From Arthrobacter cupressi (GTDB taxonomy: Bacteria; Actinomycetota; Actinomycetes; Actinomycetales; Micrococcaceae), in assembly GCF_900099975.1 (NCBI RefSeq), contig NZ_FNEI01000001.1, positions 248,001-312,000 on the forward strand: DNA of 64,000 nucleotides. The letters run 5' to 3'. The position numbers were made by a program, and so were the translations under genes. The notes below the pieces were generated by a model that worked only from the letters and a program-made list of their open reading frames with translations, searched no databases and had not been told where the DNA came from. Numbering within the stretch: the first letter of the stretch is position 1; each line of letters begins with the position of its first letter. Below, piece by piece: positions 24,656 to 35,669 of the stretch.

Positions 24656-25580
24656 GGTGGATGTACCTTTCCTGCAGGAGCCCGCGGCGCGTCGCAGCGA
24701 GGGCCGCCCCGTCCATGCCGTCACCGAGGGGCTCGACCACCTCCATCCCAGCCGAAGCCAGGGTCTTGTGCAAGAGGCCCGCGAAGAACACCGAGCTCGC
24801 CAGGCCGCCCAGGACAGCCACCCGGCCATGGCCGCCGTTGGCCCGTGTGACCGTGCCGGCGAGGATCCGGCAGGCCTCGTCCACGATGCCGCGGGCGACG
24901 GCGTCCCCCGCCTGTGCGGCGTGCAGCACCAGGGGAGCGAAACGGGCCATGCTCCGGTACGGATTCTCGGACCCGCCCAGCCAGGCGGGGAGCAGGAGCG
25001 GGTCCTCAACCAAAGCGCCCGCCGCGGCGCTCAGCGAAGTCTCCGGGCCGCCGTCGAACGCCTGCACTACCGCTTCCAGGCCGCGCTGGCCGATCCACCG
25101 GCCGCTTCCCCGGTCTCCCAGCAACGGACCCCAGCCGTCGGCGCGGTGCAGCTGACCGCCGTCGTCGAAACGGAACGCCACGGCGCCGGTGCCCACCACC
25201 AGGACGGTGCCCGGGGCTCCTTGCATGGCGCCGAGCTGGGCGGCGGTGGCGTCGGAGAGGACCGCGGCGGGGACGCCGAAGCGGCCGGAGAGCAGGCTGG
25301 CGAGTTTGCGTGAGCTTTCGGCGGAAGCCTCGACGCCTGCCACGGCCGCCCCGAAAGCGCTCAGCGGGGACCCGGAGGGGCCCGCCGCAGTCAGCTCCCG
25401 GGGCAGCATCGCGGCAGTGTCTTCAAGGAGTTCGAAGGCCAGGCGGGCGCCGTCCGTGACACCGAGTCCGGGGAAGCCATGCTGGTCCGCCCTGGCGAGC
25501 ACCTCGTCCCCGGAGCGCAGTTCCAGCCGGCACCTGCTCTTGCCGAGATCGGCCACCAGTACCATCCCCAACGCATCCAT
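24630..25580 (-). CDS. BadF/BadG-type N-acetylglucosamine kinase
   Basis: A 316-residue ASKHA-fold kinase (BadF/BadG/BcrA ATPase family, as in eukaryotic NAGK): phosphate-1 motif [13 protein letters not shown], central [27 protein letters not shown] and C-terminal [13 protein letters not shown]. With MurQ next to it, it probably phosphorylates MurNAc and/or GlcNAc at O6. The ATG at 25580 is supported by a TANNNT box 6 nt upstream (leaderless). First gene of the amino-sugar operon. Confidence 0.82.
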   Translation of the reverse strand: MDALGMVLVADLGKSRCRLELRSGDEVLARADQHGFPGLGVTDGARLAFELLEDTAAMLPRELTAAGPSGSPLSAFGAAVAGVEASAESSRKLASLLSGRFGVPAAVLSDATAAQLGAMQGAPGTVLVVGTGAVAFRFDDGGQLHRADGWGPLLGDRGSGRWIGQRGLEAVVQAFDGGPETSLSAAAGALVEDPLLLPAWLGGSENPYRSMARFAPLVLHAAQAGDAVARGIVDEACRILAGTVTRANGGHGRVAVLGGLASSVFFAGLLHKTLASAGMEVVEPLGDGMDGAALAATRRGLLQERYIHRDGTNWPD

Positions 25581-25586
25581 GGTCCA

Positions 25587-25592
25587 ACCCTA
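25587..25592 (-). promoter_or_regulatory. -10 box of leaderless amino-sugar operon promoter
   Basis: TAGGGT with a 6-nt gap to the ATG at 25580. A palindrome (25596-25650) begins just upstream and covers the region where the -35 would lie. Confidence 0.55.
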
Positions 25593-25595
25593 TCC

Positions 25596-25650
25596 GCGTT
25601 GCGGGGCCCGCTCTACGTCCTTTCGAGCGCGGAAAACTGCCCCGCAACGC
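25596..25650. repeat. Palindrome R7 between amino-sugar operon and purH (divergent relative of the R family)
   Basis: 12-bp outer arms GCGTTGCGGGGC / GCCCCGCAACGC and inner CGCTC/GAGCG arms around CGTCCTTTCGAG, which resembles the core of R1 (GTCCTTTTGAG). Outer arms differ from the other copies. It sits in a divergent promoter region. Confidence 0.55.
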
Positions 25651-25738
25651 AATGAAACCGGGGGGCCAGCGCCGACGCGATAAACTGTGGCGTATCCCCA
25701 CCATCTGCGAACCAACGCGATCCAAGACGGAGATTTTT

Positions 25739-27409
25739 GTGAGCTTCACGCAGCTTGACCGTGTCCCTATCCGCCGTGCACTCATCTCGGTATACGACAA
25801 GACAGGACTGGAGGAGCTCGCGAAGGGCCTGCACGCAGCCGGCGTCGCCATCGTCTCCACCGGTTCCACCGCCAAGAAGATCGCCGCGGCCGGCATCCCG
25901 GTCAAGGAAGTCGAAGAAGTCACCGGCTCGCCGGAAATGCTGGACGGCCGCGTGAAGACCCTGCACCCGCGCGTGCACGGCGGCATCCTCGCCGACCGCC
26001 GCGTCCAGGCCCACATGGACACGCTCGCCGCCATGGAGATCGAACCCTTCGACCTCGTGGTGGTCAACCTGTACCCCTTCGTTGAGACGGTCCGCTCGGG
26101 CGCCGGCCAGGACGACGTCGTCGAGCAGATCGACATCGGAGGCCCGGCCATGGTGCGCTCGGCCGCGAAGAACCACGCCGCCGTCTCCATCGTCACGGAT
26201 CCGTCCTTCTACGCCTCCGTGGTGGAGGCCGCGGCCTCCGGCGGTTTCGACCTGAAGACCCGCCGCCGTCTGGCCGCCAAGGCCTTCGCGCACACCGCCG
26301 CCTACGACACCGCCGTGGCAACCTGGACGGCCTCCCAGTTCCTGGACGAAGACGGCGACGGCGTCATCGACTGGCCCGCCTACGCCGGCCTGGCCCTGGA
26401 ACGCTCCGAGGTGCTGCGCTACGGCGAAAACCCGCACCAGCAGGCCGCCCTGTACGTGGACAAGGCTGCCCCGGCTGGCATCGCCCAGGCCGACCAGCTG
26501 CACGGCAAAGCCATGAGCTACAACAACTTCGTGGACGCCGACGCCGCCCTGCGCGCCGCCTTCGACTTCGCCGAGCCCGCCGTCGCGATCATCAAGCACG
26601 CCAACCCCTGCGGCGTGGCCGTCGGTTCCGCTTCCGCGGCGGACCCGATCGCCGACGCCCACGCCAAGGCCCACGCCTGCGACCCCGTCTCCGCGTTCGG
26701 CGGCGTGATCGCTGCCAACCGCACCGTGACCGCCGGCATGGCCGCCACGGTTGCCGGCATCTTCACCGAGGTCGTCATCGCGCCGGATTTCGAGCCCGAG
26801 GCCGTGGAGATCCTTTCCAAGAAGAAGAACATCCGCCTTCTCGCCCTGCCTGAAGGCTACGGCCGCTACCCGGCGGAAATGCGCCAGGTCTCCGGCGGTG
26901 TGCTGGTCCAGATGAGCGACAAGGTGGACGCCGACGGCGACAACCCCGCCAACTGGACCCTCGCCGCCGGCGACGCCGCCGACGACGCCACCCTGGCCGA
27001 CCTCGCCTTCGCCTGGACCGCCTGCCGCGCCGCCAAGTCCAACGCCATCCTGCTGGCCGACAACGGTGCGGCCGTGGGCATCGGCATGGGCCAGGTCAAC
27101 CGCCTGGACTCCTGCAAGCTGGCCGTCGAGCGCGCCAACACGCTGGGCGTCACGGTGGAGTCCGACGTCGACGGCGCCGGCGGTGCCTCCAACGCCTCCG
27201 GTGCCAACGCACCTGAGCGCGCCCGCGGTGCCGTGGCAGCGTCCGACGCGTTCTTCCCGTTCGCCGACGGCCTGCAGATCCTGATCGACGCCGGCGTCCG
27301 CGCCGTGGTCCAGCCCGGCGGTTCCGTCCGGGACGAGGAAGTCGTCGCCGCGGCCAACGCTGCCGGCATCACGATGTACTTCACCGGCTCCCGCCACTTC
27401 TTCCACTAG
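25739..27409 (+). CDS. purH: Bifunctional AICAR transformylase / IMP cyclohydrolase
   Basis: A 556-residue PurH that makes the last two purine steps: formylation of AICAR (ZMP) with 10-formyl-THF and closure to IMP. The N-terminal MGS-like cyclohydrolase domain starts at [17 protein letters not shown]; the transformylase domain has [17 protein letters not shown] and DPVSAFGG. I chose the GTG at 25739 with GGAG upstream; the ATG at 25652 lacks support. Loss of PurH activity raises ZMP, the ligand of the riboswitch found before glyA. Confidence 0.95.
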   Translation: MSFTQLDRVPIRRALISVYDKTGLEELAKGLHAAGVAIVSTGSTAKKIAAAGIPVKEVEEVTGSPEMLDGRVKTLHPRVHGGILADRRVQAHMDTLAAMEIEPFDLVVVNLYPFVETVRSGAGQDDVVEQIDIGGPAMVRSAAKNHAAVSIVTDPSFYASVVEAAASGGFDLKTRRRLAAKAFAHTAAYDTAVATWTASQFLDEDGDGVIDWPAYAGLALERSEVLRYGENPHQQAALYVDKAAPAGIAQADQLHGKAMSYNNFVDADAALRAAFDFAEPAVAIIKHANPCGVAVGSASAADPIADAHAKAHACDPVSAFGGVIAANRTVTAGMAATVAGIFTEVVIAPDFEPEAVEILSKKKNIRLLALPEGYGRYPAEMRQVSGGVLVQMSDKVDADGDNPANWTLAAGDAADDATLADLAFAWTACRAAKSNAILLADNGAAVGIGMGQVNRLDSCKLAVERANTLGVTVESDVDGAGGASNASGANAPERARGAVAASDAFFPFADGLQILIDAGVRAVVQPGGSVRDEEVVAAANAAGITMYFTGSRHFFH

Positions 27410-27423
27410 GAAACACACCTTCC

Positions 27424-27481
27424 TCGACTGCTGAGACACCGTCGTTTTGAGCCCTCAAAACGACATCTGCGCAGCAGCCGA
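27424..27481. repeat. Palindromic repeat R5 (after purH)
   Basis: Perfect core GTCGTTTTGAG (27441-27451) / CTCAAAACGAC (27454-27464) with imperfect outer arms TCGACTGCTG / CAGCAGCCGA instead of the TCGCAGTT type. Between convergent purH and protease genes. Confidence 0.8.
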
Positions 27482-27498
27482 TGGAGAAGAACAGCGAA

Positions 27499-27535
27499 AC
27501 GGCGGCCGCCCCCTCACGTAGGGGACGGCCGCCGT
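27499..27535 (-). terminator. Terminator of the V8-like protease gene
   Basis: Minus strand: ACGGCGGCCG and CCCC arms pair with GGGG and CGGCCGCCGT around a 7-nt loop, 16 nt beyond the stop codon; followed by TTTCG. Confidence 0.75.
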
Positions 27536-27551
27536 CGTTCGTTAAGCCAGC

Positions 27552-28529
27552 CTAGTTGGCGGAGGCGTTGTTGTAGGCCTGCTGGATGACCGAACCCCAG
27601 TACGGGCCGTACATGGTGGTGGAGCGGCTGCCGTAACCGTAGCTGTTGATCGAGTTCTGGTAGCCGCCGGAGCCGGTGCCGATGAACCAGGGGCCGCCGG
27701 AGGAACCGCCGGTCATGTCGCAGGGGATCCCCTGGGTGGTGCCGCCGGGGTTGATGGTGTCGTTGACGGCGGTGCCGCTGCAGGCCTTGAGGGACTGTCC
27801 GTCGAAGGGGCTCGCGGCGGGGTAGCCGAAGGCCTTGTAGGTCAGGCCGCGGGCGGCGTTGAACTCGACGCCGGAGGCGCCCACCGTGTCGGCGAGGGTC
27901 TGGCCGTTCAGGGGCGAGACGACGGCGAAGCCGGTGTCGTACTGGATGTCCCCGCCGGAGCTCCACTGGGTGGTGGTGTACAGGGCGCGTGCCGTCCACT
28001 TCCCGTACGGAGCCGCGCCGTTGAGGTACGCCGGGACGAAGACGAAGTTGGTGGCGAAGGCGCCCGGGCCTTCGTTGAGGCAGTGGCCGGCCGTGGAGAC
28101 CGTGCTCTCGTTGGCCGAGGTGACGGAGTTACCGGAGCAGACGTAGTTGGCCCCGCCGAGGGTGAAGAAGACCTTGCCGATGTGCGACACGGGCGCTTCG
28201 TCGGTGTGCAGGGACGGCTTGCCCTTCCCGGCCTTGCCGGCGATCTTCGTGGCCAGGCCCTGCACGACGTCGGCACGCGAGGTGGTCCTGCCGCCGCGTT
28301 CCAGCGCCTTCTGCGCCAGGACATCGCCCGGGATTGCCGAGCGCATGCGTTCTGGGGTCCAGTAGTCCGCGACGCCGCTGGTCTGGAGTGTGGCGCTGAC
28401 TGTCTGGGGCACCTCCTTGGTGTCGGGGGAGGCCGACGTCGCGGACGCCCCTCCCGCGGACGTGAAGGCGAACAGTGCGGCGGCGGAGAGACCGAGAAGG
28501 CTTGTGGCCAGGGTCTTGGTTCTTGTCAC
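27552..28529 (-). CDS. Secreted V8/glutamyl endopeptidase-like serine protease
   Basis: A 325-residue S1B-type protease precursor. Signal peptide (LLGLSAAALFAFTSAGGASA), a propeptide of about 80 residues, then the protease domain with catalytic His in STAGHCLN, Asp in YDTGFAVV and Ser in TGGSSGGPW. Two Cys pairs are visible (YVCSG-GHC; ACSG-IPCD). The domain layout differs from the trypsin-like protease at 7614-8462. The GTG at 28529 has CAGGA 6 nt upstream. Monocistronic, with its own terminator. Confidence 0.85.
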   Translation of the reverse strand: MTRTKTLATSLLGLSAAALFAFTSAGGASATSASPDTKEVPQTVSATLQTSGVADYWTPERMRSAIPGDVLAQKALERGGRTTSRADVVQGLATKIAGKAGKGKPSLHTDEAPVSHIGKVFFTLGGANYVCSGNSVTSANESTVSTAGHCLNEGPGAFATNFVFVPAYLNGAAPYGKWTARALYTTTQWSSGGDIQYDTGFAVVSPLNGQTLADTVGASGVEFNAARGLTYKAFGYPAASPFDGQSLKACSGTAVNDTINPGGTTQGIPCDMTGGSSGGPWFIGTGSGGYQNSINSYGYGSRSTTMYGPYWGSVIQQAYNNASAN

Positions 28530-31131
<2,602 letters not shown>

Positions 31132-31140
31132 CCACGGCTT

Positions 31141-31210
31141 AACCCAACTGACTCGCAGTTAACGTCGTTCTGAGTCCTCAAAACGACAACAACTGCGAGT
31201 CATTTGGGTT
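31141..31210. repeat. Palindromic repeat R3 (between icd and amine oxidase)
   Basis: About 34-nt arms with five mismatches: AACCCAACTGACTCGCAGTT ... GTCGTTCTGAG against CTCAAAACGAC ... AACTGCGAGTCATTTGGGTT. Lies between convergent genes, 9 nt after the icd stop. Confidence 0.9.
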
Positions 31211-31222
31211 TAAGCGCCACAC

Positions 31223-32326
31223 TCAGCGGGACGCGGAAAAGCGCGGTGCCGCCACGCCGCCGTCGGCGATGTCCGCCAGGACCCGGCCGATCGCCGGGGT
31301 GAACTTGAAACCGTGCCCGGAGAAACCCGCGCCGACCACCAGCGGGCCGAAGGCATCGAGCACAAAGTCCTCGTTCGGCGTCGTGGTGTAGGTGCAGCTG
31401 ATCGGCACCGCGGAGGAGGGGTCGACGCCGGGAAGCCACTCGCGCGCGTAGCGCACCAAAGCTTCGAGCTGCCGGGGTTCGGGCTGGAAGGTGCGGGCGT
31501 CCGGATCCGTCACGGGGCCCACGCCGTGCCAGCCGGCCTTGATGCCTTCGCCCGGCGTCATCATGCCGTAGACGGGGCTGTACCAGTAGGCGTCCCGGGG
31601 GTCGTCCGGATCCGGGTTGTGGTTGAAGCTGGGCCATTCCAGCGAGCCGTCCAGCGGGGTGAAGTGCGCGGGCTGTTCCTGGGTCACCACGAGCGGAGGC
31701 AGGGCGGCGAGCCCGTCGAGGACCTTGTCCGTCCAGGCTCCGGCCGTGACCACCACGCGGCGGGCCGTGAACTCGCTGTGGTCCGTCGCCACCAGGACGG
31801 AGTCCGGGCCGAGGACCCGGATGCTGCGGACCGGCGTCGAATATTCAAAACGGGCGCCACGGGCCTCAGCGGCCGCCCGCAGCGCACGCAGCGCCTCGGC
31901 TGCCCGCACCCGGCCGGAGCCGGGCACGAAGAGCACGTCGCCGCGGAAATTCATGCCCTGCCACCGTTCCCCGGCCTCGGCGGCGGAGATGAAGTGGCTT
32001 TCGATTCCGCGTTCCCTGTGGGCCTCGCGGACGGTGCGGAGCCTGGCCGCATTTCCATGGTTGGCCAGCCCGACGAGGTCCAGCAGCTGCGTCCCGGACT
32101 CGTCGGACAGTTCGTCCCACAGGGTGCGGGATTCGGCCAGGAGGTCCAGGTAGTCGGACTCGGCGTAGGCGGTGTTGAAGTTCCGGGTGGCGCCGTGCGA
32201 GGCGCCGGCATGGTGGCCTTCTTCGAACCGTTCCAACAGGACCACTGACTTGCCGGTCCGGGCCAGCTGCCAGGCGGCGGCCGATCCCATTGCGCCGCCG
32301 CCTACCACCACTACGTCAACATTCAT
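31223..32326 (-). CDS. solA: FAD-dependent amine oxidase (sarcosine / N-methyltryptophan oxidase-like)
   Basis: A 367-residue DAO-fold flavoprotein. N-terminal FAD motif (VVVVGGGAMGSAAAWQLA), the HGATRNF segment typical of monomeric sarcosine oxidase and N-methyltryptophan oxidase (SolA), and a C-terminal VVGAGFSGHGFKFTPAIGRVLADI segment that carries the family's FAD/active-site Lys region; the covalent-FAD Cys of MSOX appears as ISCTYTTTPNEDFVLD. It would oxidise a secondary N-methyl amine and release formaldehyde and H2O2. Start at 32326 is preferred (motif distance); 32335 is possible. The gene symbol is by similarity only. Confidence 0.78.
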   Translation of the reverse strand: MNVDVVVVGGGAMGSAAAWQLARTGKSVVLLERFEEGHHAGASHGATRNFNTAYAESDYLDLLAESRTLWDELSDESGTQLLDLVGLANHGNAARLRTVREAHRERGIESHFISAAEAGERWQGMNFRGDVLFVPGSGRVRAAEALRALRAAAEARGARFEYSTPVRSIRVLGPDSVLVATDHSEFTARRVVVTAGAWTDKVLDGLAALPPLVVTQEQPAHFTPLDGSLEWPSFNHNPDPDDPRDAYWYSPVYGMMTPGEGIKAGWHGVGPVTDPDARTFQPEPRQLEALVRYAREWLPGVDPSSAVPISCTYTTTPNEDFVLDAFGPLVVGAGFSGHGFKFTPAIGRVLADIADGGVAAPRFSASR

Positions 32327-32351
32327 GGCTTCCATTCTGCCGTTTCACCCC

Positions 32352-32414
32352 CAGGTAGCTCGCAGTTGTTGCCGTTTTGAGGGCTCAAAACGGCAACAAC
32401 TGCGAGTCAGTTGG
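32352..32414. repeat. Palindromic repeat R4 (between divergent genes)
   Basis: Perfect 23-nt arms (32359-32381 and 32384-32406) with a 2-nt loop; inner core GCCGTTTTGAG / CTCAAAACGGC, outer CTCGCAGTTGTT. Extends weakly into the CCCAACTG-type ends. It lies in a divergent promoter region, so here it cannot be a terminator of either flanking gene. Confidence 0.9.
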
Positions 32415-32423
32415 GCGGGGGCA

Positions 32424-32429
32424 TAGATT
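32424..32429 (+). promoter_or_regulatory. -10 box of leaderless doxX-family promoter
   Basis: TAGATT with a 7-nt gap to the GTG start at 32437. Confidence 0.5.
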
Positions 32430-32436
32430 GGGGTGC

Positions 32437-32904
32437 GTGAGTTTCCTCAATCCTTCCCCCGCGGCCGCTGCCCACGGGACCGCGTTGCTCCGAATCTGCG
32501 CCGGCGCCCTCATGCTCCTGCACGGTGTCCAGAAGCTCCTGGCCGGTCAGGAAGCGTTCGAAGCCTCCATCGCCGGCATGGGCGTGCAGAAGGCCGAGAT
32601 GCTGTCCTGGCTGGTGATCGCCGGTGAAACAGGCCTGGGCGCGATGCTCCTGGTGGGGGCGCTCACGCGGCTGGCCGGCTTCCTGGCCGCGATGATGTTC
32701 GCCGCCATCTGGTTCGTCACCGAATCGGGTAAGCCCCTGCTGGCCGCCACGGGCGGGATCGCCGGGGAACTGCTCATCGTCTACGTCGTGGTGTCCCTGG
32801 CCTTCGTCTTCCTCGGTGCGGGCTCAGCCTCGCTGGACCGGAAGATGTCCGGCGTACGCTTCTCCGGCCTGAAGACGCCTGCTGGACAACGGGGCAGGCG
32901 CTAG
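32437..32904 (+). CDS. DoxX family membrane protein
   Basis: A 155-residue protein with four membrane segments and the DoxX signature (LLRICAGALMLLHGVQKLLAG; ETGLGAMLLVGALTRLAG). In Mycobacterium a DoxX protein takes part in a membrane oxidoreductase complex for redox/thiol stress; in other bacteria the role is unclear. GTG start with TAGATT 7 nt upstream and no good ribosome binding site, so probably leaderless. Confidence 0.8.
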   Translation: MSFLNPSPAAAAHGTALLRICAGALMLLHGVQKLLAGQEAFEASIAGMGVQKAEMLSWLVIAGETGLGAMLLVGALTRLAGFLAAMMFAAIWFVTESGKPLLAATGGIAGELLIVYVVVSLAFVFLGAGSASLDRKMSGVRFSGLKTPAGQRGRR

Positions 32905-33226
32905 CCCGCGTGCCAGGCCGCCGGGAGGTTCAGTATGGTGGCCCCGGCTTTAACAGGGACCGCACCGGGGCCACCACCTGAGCTCCGGCAGGACGCCACC
33001 CACCGGAGTAGTAGCCGTGGTTTCCGAAGCAGCAATGCGGCTTGCGCAGCTAATCTGACGCCCCCAGCCTCTGACTCAGATTCAACGGTTGCGTTCATGG
33101 TATGGCCAGGGAAATACCCGGTCCAGAAAAAGGGGAAATCTCTACGCCGATTGTCACGACTGGGACTGTGAATGACGGGAAGAGGGCGCCGGTACGGAAT
33201 CCTTCAACGCCGTGTGACGCGTCCTG
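32905..33226. other. Intergenic region between convergent doxX-family and Gfo/Idh/MocA genes
   Basis: 322 bases without a gene. It contains the doxX terminator-like hairpin (32937-32975) and, at its right end, a CGTGTGAC/GTCACACG hairpin (33211-33233) that overlaps the oxidoreductase stop codon. Between them (32980-33200) I see no ORF with a ribosome binding site and no further structure. Confidence 0.5.
32937..32975 (+). terminator. Hairpin after the doxX-family gene
   Basis: 11-bp perfect arms GGTGGCCCCGG / CCGGGGCCACC with a 17-nt loop, about 33 nt after the stop; no T tract. Confidence 0.55.
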
Positions 33227-34306
33227 TCACACGCCCCTGGGCTGATCGTTGGCGTACCGGACCCCCAGCTGGGAACGGACGCCGTCGAACAGGCGCATGG
33301 TGTCCAGCGAATCGTCCCATGGCATCACCGGGCTCTCGGTGAGCCCCTGCTGGATGCACCGGGTCACCTCGCGCAGTTCGTAGCAGTAGCCCACGCCCAC
33401 GACGTCGAAGCGCTCCACCCGCGGCTCGTCCCACCCCGTGCGGATATGCAGTTCGCGCGGATTGTTGATGGAGCCGTGCGTCTGCAGGAACCCTCCGGTG
33501 CCTGCCACCGACGCGCACCGCGGACCGTGCGCGAGCAGGGAGGACGTCAGCTGCGCGATGGCGCCGTTGTCATAGCCGAGAGTCAGGGCGTTCTGGGAAT
33601 CCACGCCGTCGCTGTTCAGGGTGCCCACGGCGCTGACAGACTGCGGCGCCCCCAAAGTTCCCCAGGCCCAGAGCAGCGGATAGATGGTCAGGTCCAGCAG
33701 CGCACCACCGCCGTCGGCCGGCGACCAGATCCGTGCGGTGGGGTCGTACGGTGCCGGGAATCCGAGGTCCGCGCTGACCCATTTGACCTCGCCGAGTTCG
33801 CCGGAGGCCGCGATCGCGAAGGCCCGCTGCATGCTCGGCAGGAAGCGGCTCCACATGGCCTCCATCAGGAAGAGCTTGCGCTCGCGTGCCAGCCCCACCA
33901 GCTCGGTGGCTTCGCGCGCGTTGATGGTGAGGGCCTTCTCGCAGAGCACGTGCTTGCCGGCCTCGAGCGCCGCCTTGGCCACCTCGTAATGCTGCGCATG
34001 CGGGGTGGCGACATAGACGACGTCCACCGCGTCGTCGGCGAGCAGTCGCTGGTAGCCGTGCATTCCGCCGTCGTCCCCGTACGCCTTCCTGGCCCCGTGC
34101 GTCGCGGCGAACGCGTCCGCCGTCTCCTGGCGGCGCGAACTGACCGCGTAGAGTTCGGCGTCCTTGAGCTGGACCAGGTCCCCGGCGACGGTGTTCGCGA
34201 TCCCGCCGGTAGCGATAAAGCCCCAGCGCAGGGTCTTCCCGGTGGCGGCCCGCGGGTCCTGGTCTTCCTGGCTGAACAGCCATGGCCTGGCGATGTGCTT
34301 GCTCAT
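33227..34306 (-). CDS. Gfo/Idh/MocA family oxidoreductase
   Basis: A 359-residue NAD(P)-dependent dehydrogenase of the Gfo/Idh/MocA family. N-terminal Rossmann fold (LRWGFIATGGIANTVAGDL), the EKALTINAREATELV motif carrying the catalytic Lys (CEKAL), and the C-terminal beta-sheet domain (DGGGALLDLTIYPL). Related members act on trans-dihydrodiols, sugars or inositols; the substrate cannot be named. The ATG at 34306 has AGAGGA upstream; the ATG at 34315 directly abuts it. Divergent from the ABC adaptor gene. Confidence 0.85.
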   Translation of the reverse strand: MSKHIARPWLFSQEDQDPRAATGKTLRWGFIATGGIANTVAGDLVQLKDAELYAVSSRRQETADAFAATHGARKAYGDDGGMHGYQRLLADDAVDVVYVATPHAQHYEVAKAALEAGKHVLCEKALTINAREATELVGLARERKLFLMEAMWSRFLPSMQRAFAIAASGELGEVKWVSADLGFPAPYDPTARIWSPADGGGALLDLTIYPLLWAWGTLGAPQSVSAVGTLNSDGVDSQNALTLGYDNGAIAQLTSSLLAHGPRCASVAGTGGFLQTHGSINNPRELHIRTGWDEPRVERFDVVGVGYCYELREVTRCIQQGLTESPVMPWDDSLDTMRLFDGVRSQLGVRYANDQPRGV

Positions 34307-34372
34307 GCTGCCCATCCTCTCACTCCATTCCGGCGGCTTTCCTCCTCTTGGGCAGGGAACTCATCCTCCCGG

Positions 34373-34402
34373 CTAAACATACTTGGCGGTCGGTACGTTT
34401 AG
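34373..34402. promoter_or_regulatory. Putative operator between oxidoreductase and ABC adaptor genes
   Basis: 10-bp arms CTAAACATAC (34373-34382) and GTACGTTTAG (34393-34402) with one mismatch and a 10-nt spacer. Size and form resemble TetR-type operators that control exporters. No regulator gene lies beside it. Confidence 0.5.
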
Positions 34403-34461
34403 GCTGGGTTAGTTCATCCCTCGCAGAGCGTTTCTGTGGGGAGTTACCGAATGGAGCAGGG

Positions 34462-35667
34462 ATGAGTGTCTTTCGACGTGTCGTTTTGCCGGTGGCATGG
34501 CTGCTGGTCTTTGCAGTCATAGCTTTGGCCTTGGTCAAGATCGCGTTCATCGACGGCCTGCGGGCCGAAGAATCCGGGCCGGCCCCGATGGCGCAGGTGG
34601 GGACGCCGGCAGTACCCGCGGTCCGGGCCACTGTGACGAACACCGTGCAGATCAAAGCGACGGTCCAGAGTGATCCCGCACAGCCTGTCCGGAGCACCGC
34701 CGCCGGAACCGTGGTGCACATCTACCGGGACGCCGGGACCACCGTTGCCAAGGGCGAGGCGGTGATCCAGGTGCGGACCGAGCAGCCCCGCGAACCCGCG
34801 CAGGCCCCCGCACCGGGTGAAGAAGCAACCGAAGGGCAGAGCAGCGAACCGGTGTACGTTTACACGGATGTTCCGGCTCCGGCAGGCGGCAAGGTCAGCG
34901 AACTCGGTGTGCTGATCGACCAGCAGGTGACTGTTGGCGAAACCGTGGGCAAGGTGGACCCGGGGAGCTACACCGTGTCCGGCCCCGTGACCGCCGCACA
35001 GCAGTTCCGGCTGCTCGGCAGGCCGGGCTCGGCGGAGGTCGCACTGACCGGCGGCCCGGCGCCCTTCACTTGCCCGGCAGTCACGGTGAAGACCAACGCC
35101 TCCGACGCCGGTGCTTCCGGCGGCGGGACGGGTGGCGGCACCGGGGCCGCTGGCCTGGTTGTGCCTGCGGGCGGCCTGCAGCCGGCCGCCGTCGCGATTC
35201 CCGGCGGGGGAGGGGAAGCACCCCAGGACGGCGGACCGGCCACGGGGACCTTGAGTTGCGCCATCCCCTCCGGAACGGAGGTCTTCGCAGGCCTGGGCGC
35301 CACCATGACCGTCACGGCGGGAGAGTCGAAGAACGTCATTACTGTTCCGCTGAGCTCGGTGAAGGGCAGCGTCAAGGAAGGCATCGTGTGGCTGGCCGGG
35401 GAAGCTGTACCGGGCGCCGGGGCCGTGCCGGGTGCCGCGCCCGGAGCCCCCGCCCGGGAAGCCCAGGAAGTCCCCGCCCGGGAAGCCCAGGAAGTCCGTG
35501 AACCGGAGCAGCGCCGTGTGAAGCTTGGCCTGAACGACGGCTCCAAGGTGGAGGTCACGTCCGGCCTGGCCGAGGGGGAAATGGTCCTGGAGTTCGTGCC
35601 GGGTGCGGCCGCGCCTCCGGCGATGCCCGGCCCGGGCCAGATGGTTTACGGCCCGGCGGGCGGCTAG
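34462..35667 (+). CDS. Membrane-fusion/adaptor protein of a MacB-type ABC system (YknX-like)
   Basis: A 401-residue protein: an N-terminal membrane anchor (VAWLLVFAVIALALVKIAFI), a lipoyl-like domain with the pattern QSDPAQPVRSTAAGTVVHIYRDAGTTVAKGEAVIQV, and a C-terminal beta domain with a Gly-rich loop. Gram-positive adaptors of this sort couple ABC exporters to extracellular substrates. A duplicated octapeptide (AREAQEVP) lies near residue 335. The ATG at 34462 has GGAGCAGGG upstream. First gene of an adaptor-ATPase-permease operon. Confidence 0.75.
   Translation: MSVFRRVVLPVAWLLVFAVIALALVKIAFIDGLRAEESGPAPMAQVGTPAVPAVRATVTNTVQIKATVQSDPAQPVRSTAAGTVVHIYRDAGTTVAKGEAVIQVRTEQPREPAQAPAPGEEATEGQSSEPVYVYTDVPAPAGGKVSELGVLIDQQVTVGETVGKVDPGSYTVSGPVTAAQQFRLLGRPGSAEVALTGGPAPFTCPAVTVKTNASDAGASGGGTGGGTGAAGLVVPAGGLQPAAVAIPGGGGEAPQDGGPATGTLSCAIPSGTEVFAGLGATMTVTAGESKNVITVPLSSVKGSVKEGIVWLAGEAVPGAGAVPGAAPGAPAREAQEVPAREAQEVREPEQRRVKLGLNDGSKVEVTSGLAEGEMVLEFVPGAAAPPAMPGPGQMVYGPAGG
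35448..35495 (+). repeat. 24-bp in-frame duplication in the ABC adaptor
   Basis: Two identical 24-nt units (35448-35471 and 35472-35495) coding two AREAQEV-type octapeptides in a Pro/Ala-rich linker. Confidence 0.85.
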
Positions 35668-35669
35668 GC

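Noticed and set aside
24655..25009. N-terminal extension of murQ to 25009
   Set aside because: The extension overlaps the kinase gene in another frame and has no SIS-domain homology; the GTG at 24655 has a ribosome binding site.
25613..27439. Minus-strand ORF of 608 codons opposite purH
   Set aside because: Antisense shadow of purH; composition is Gly/Val/His-biased and no ribosome binding site or promoter was seen.
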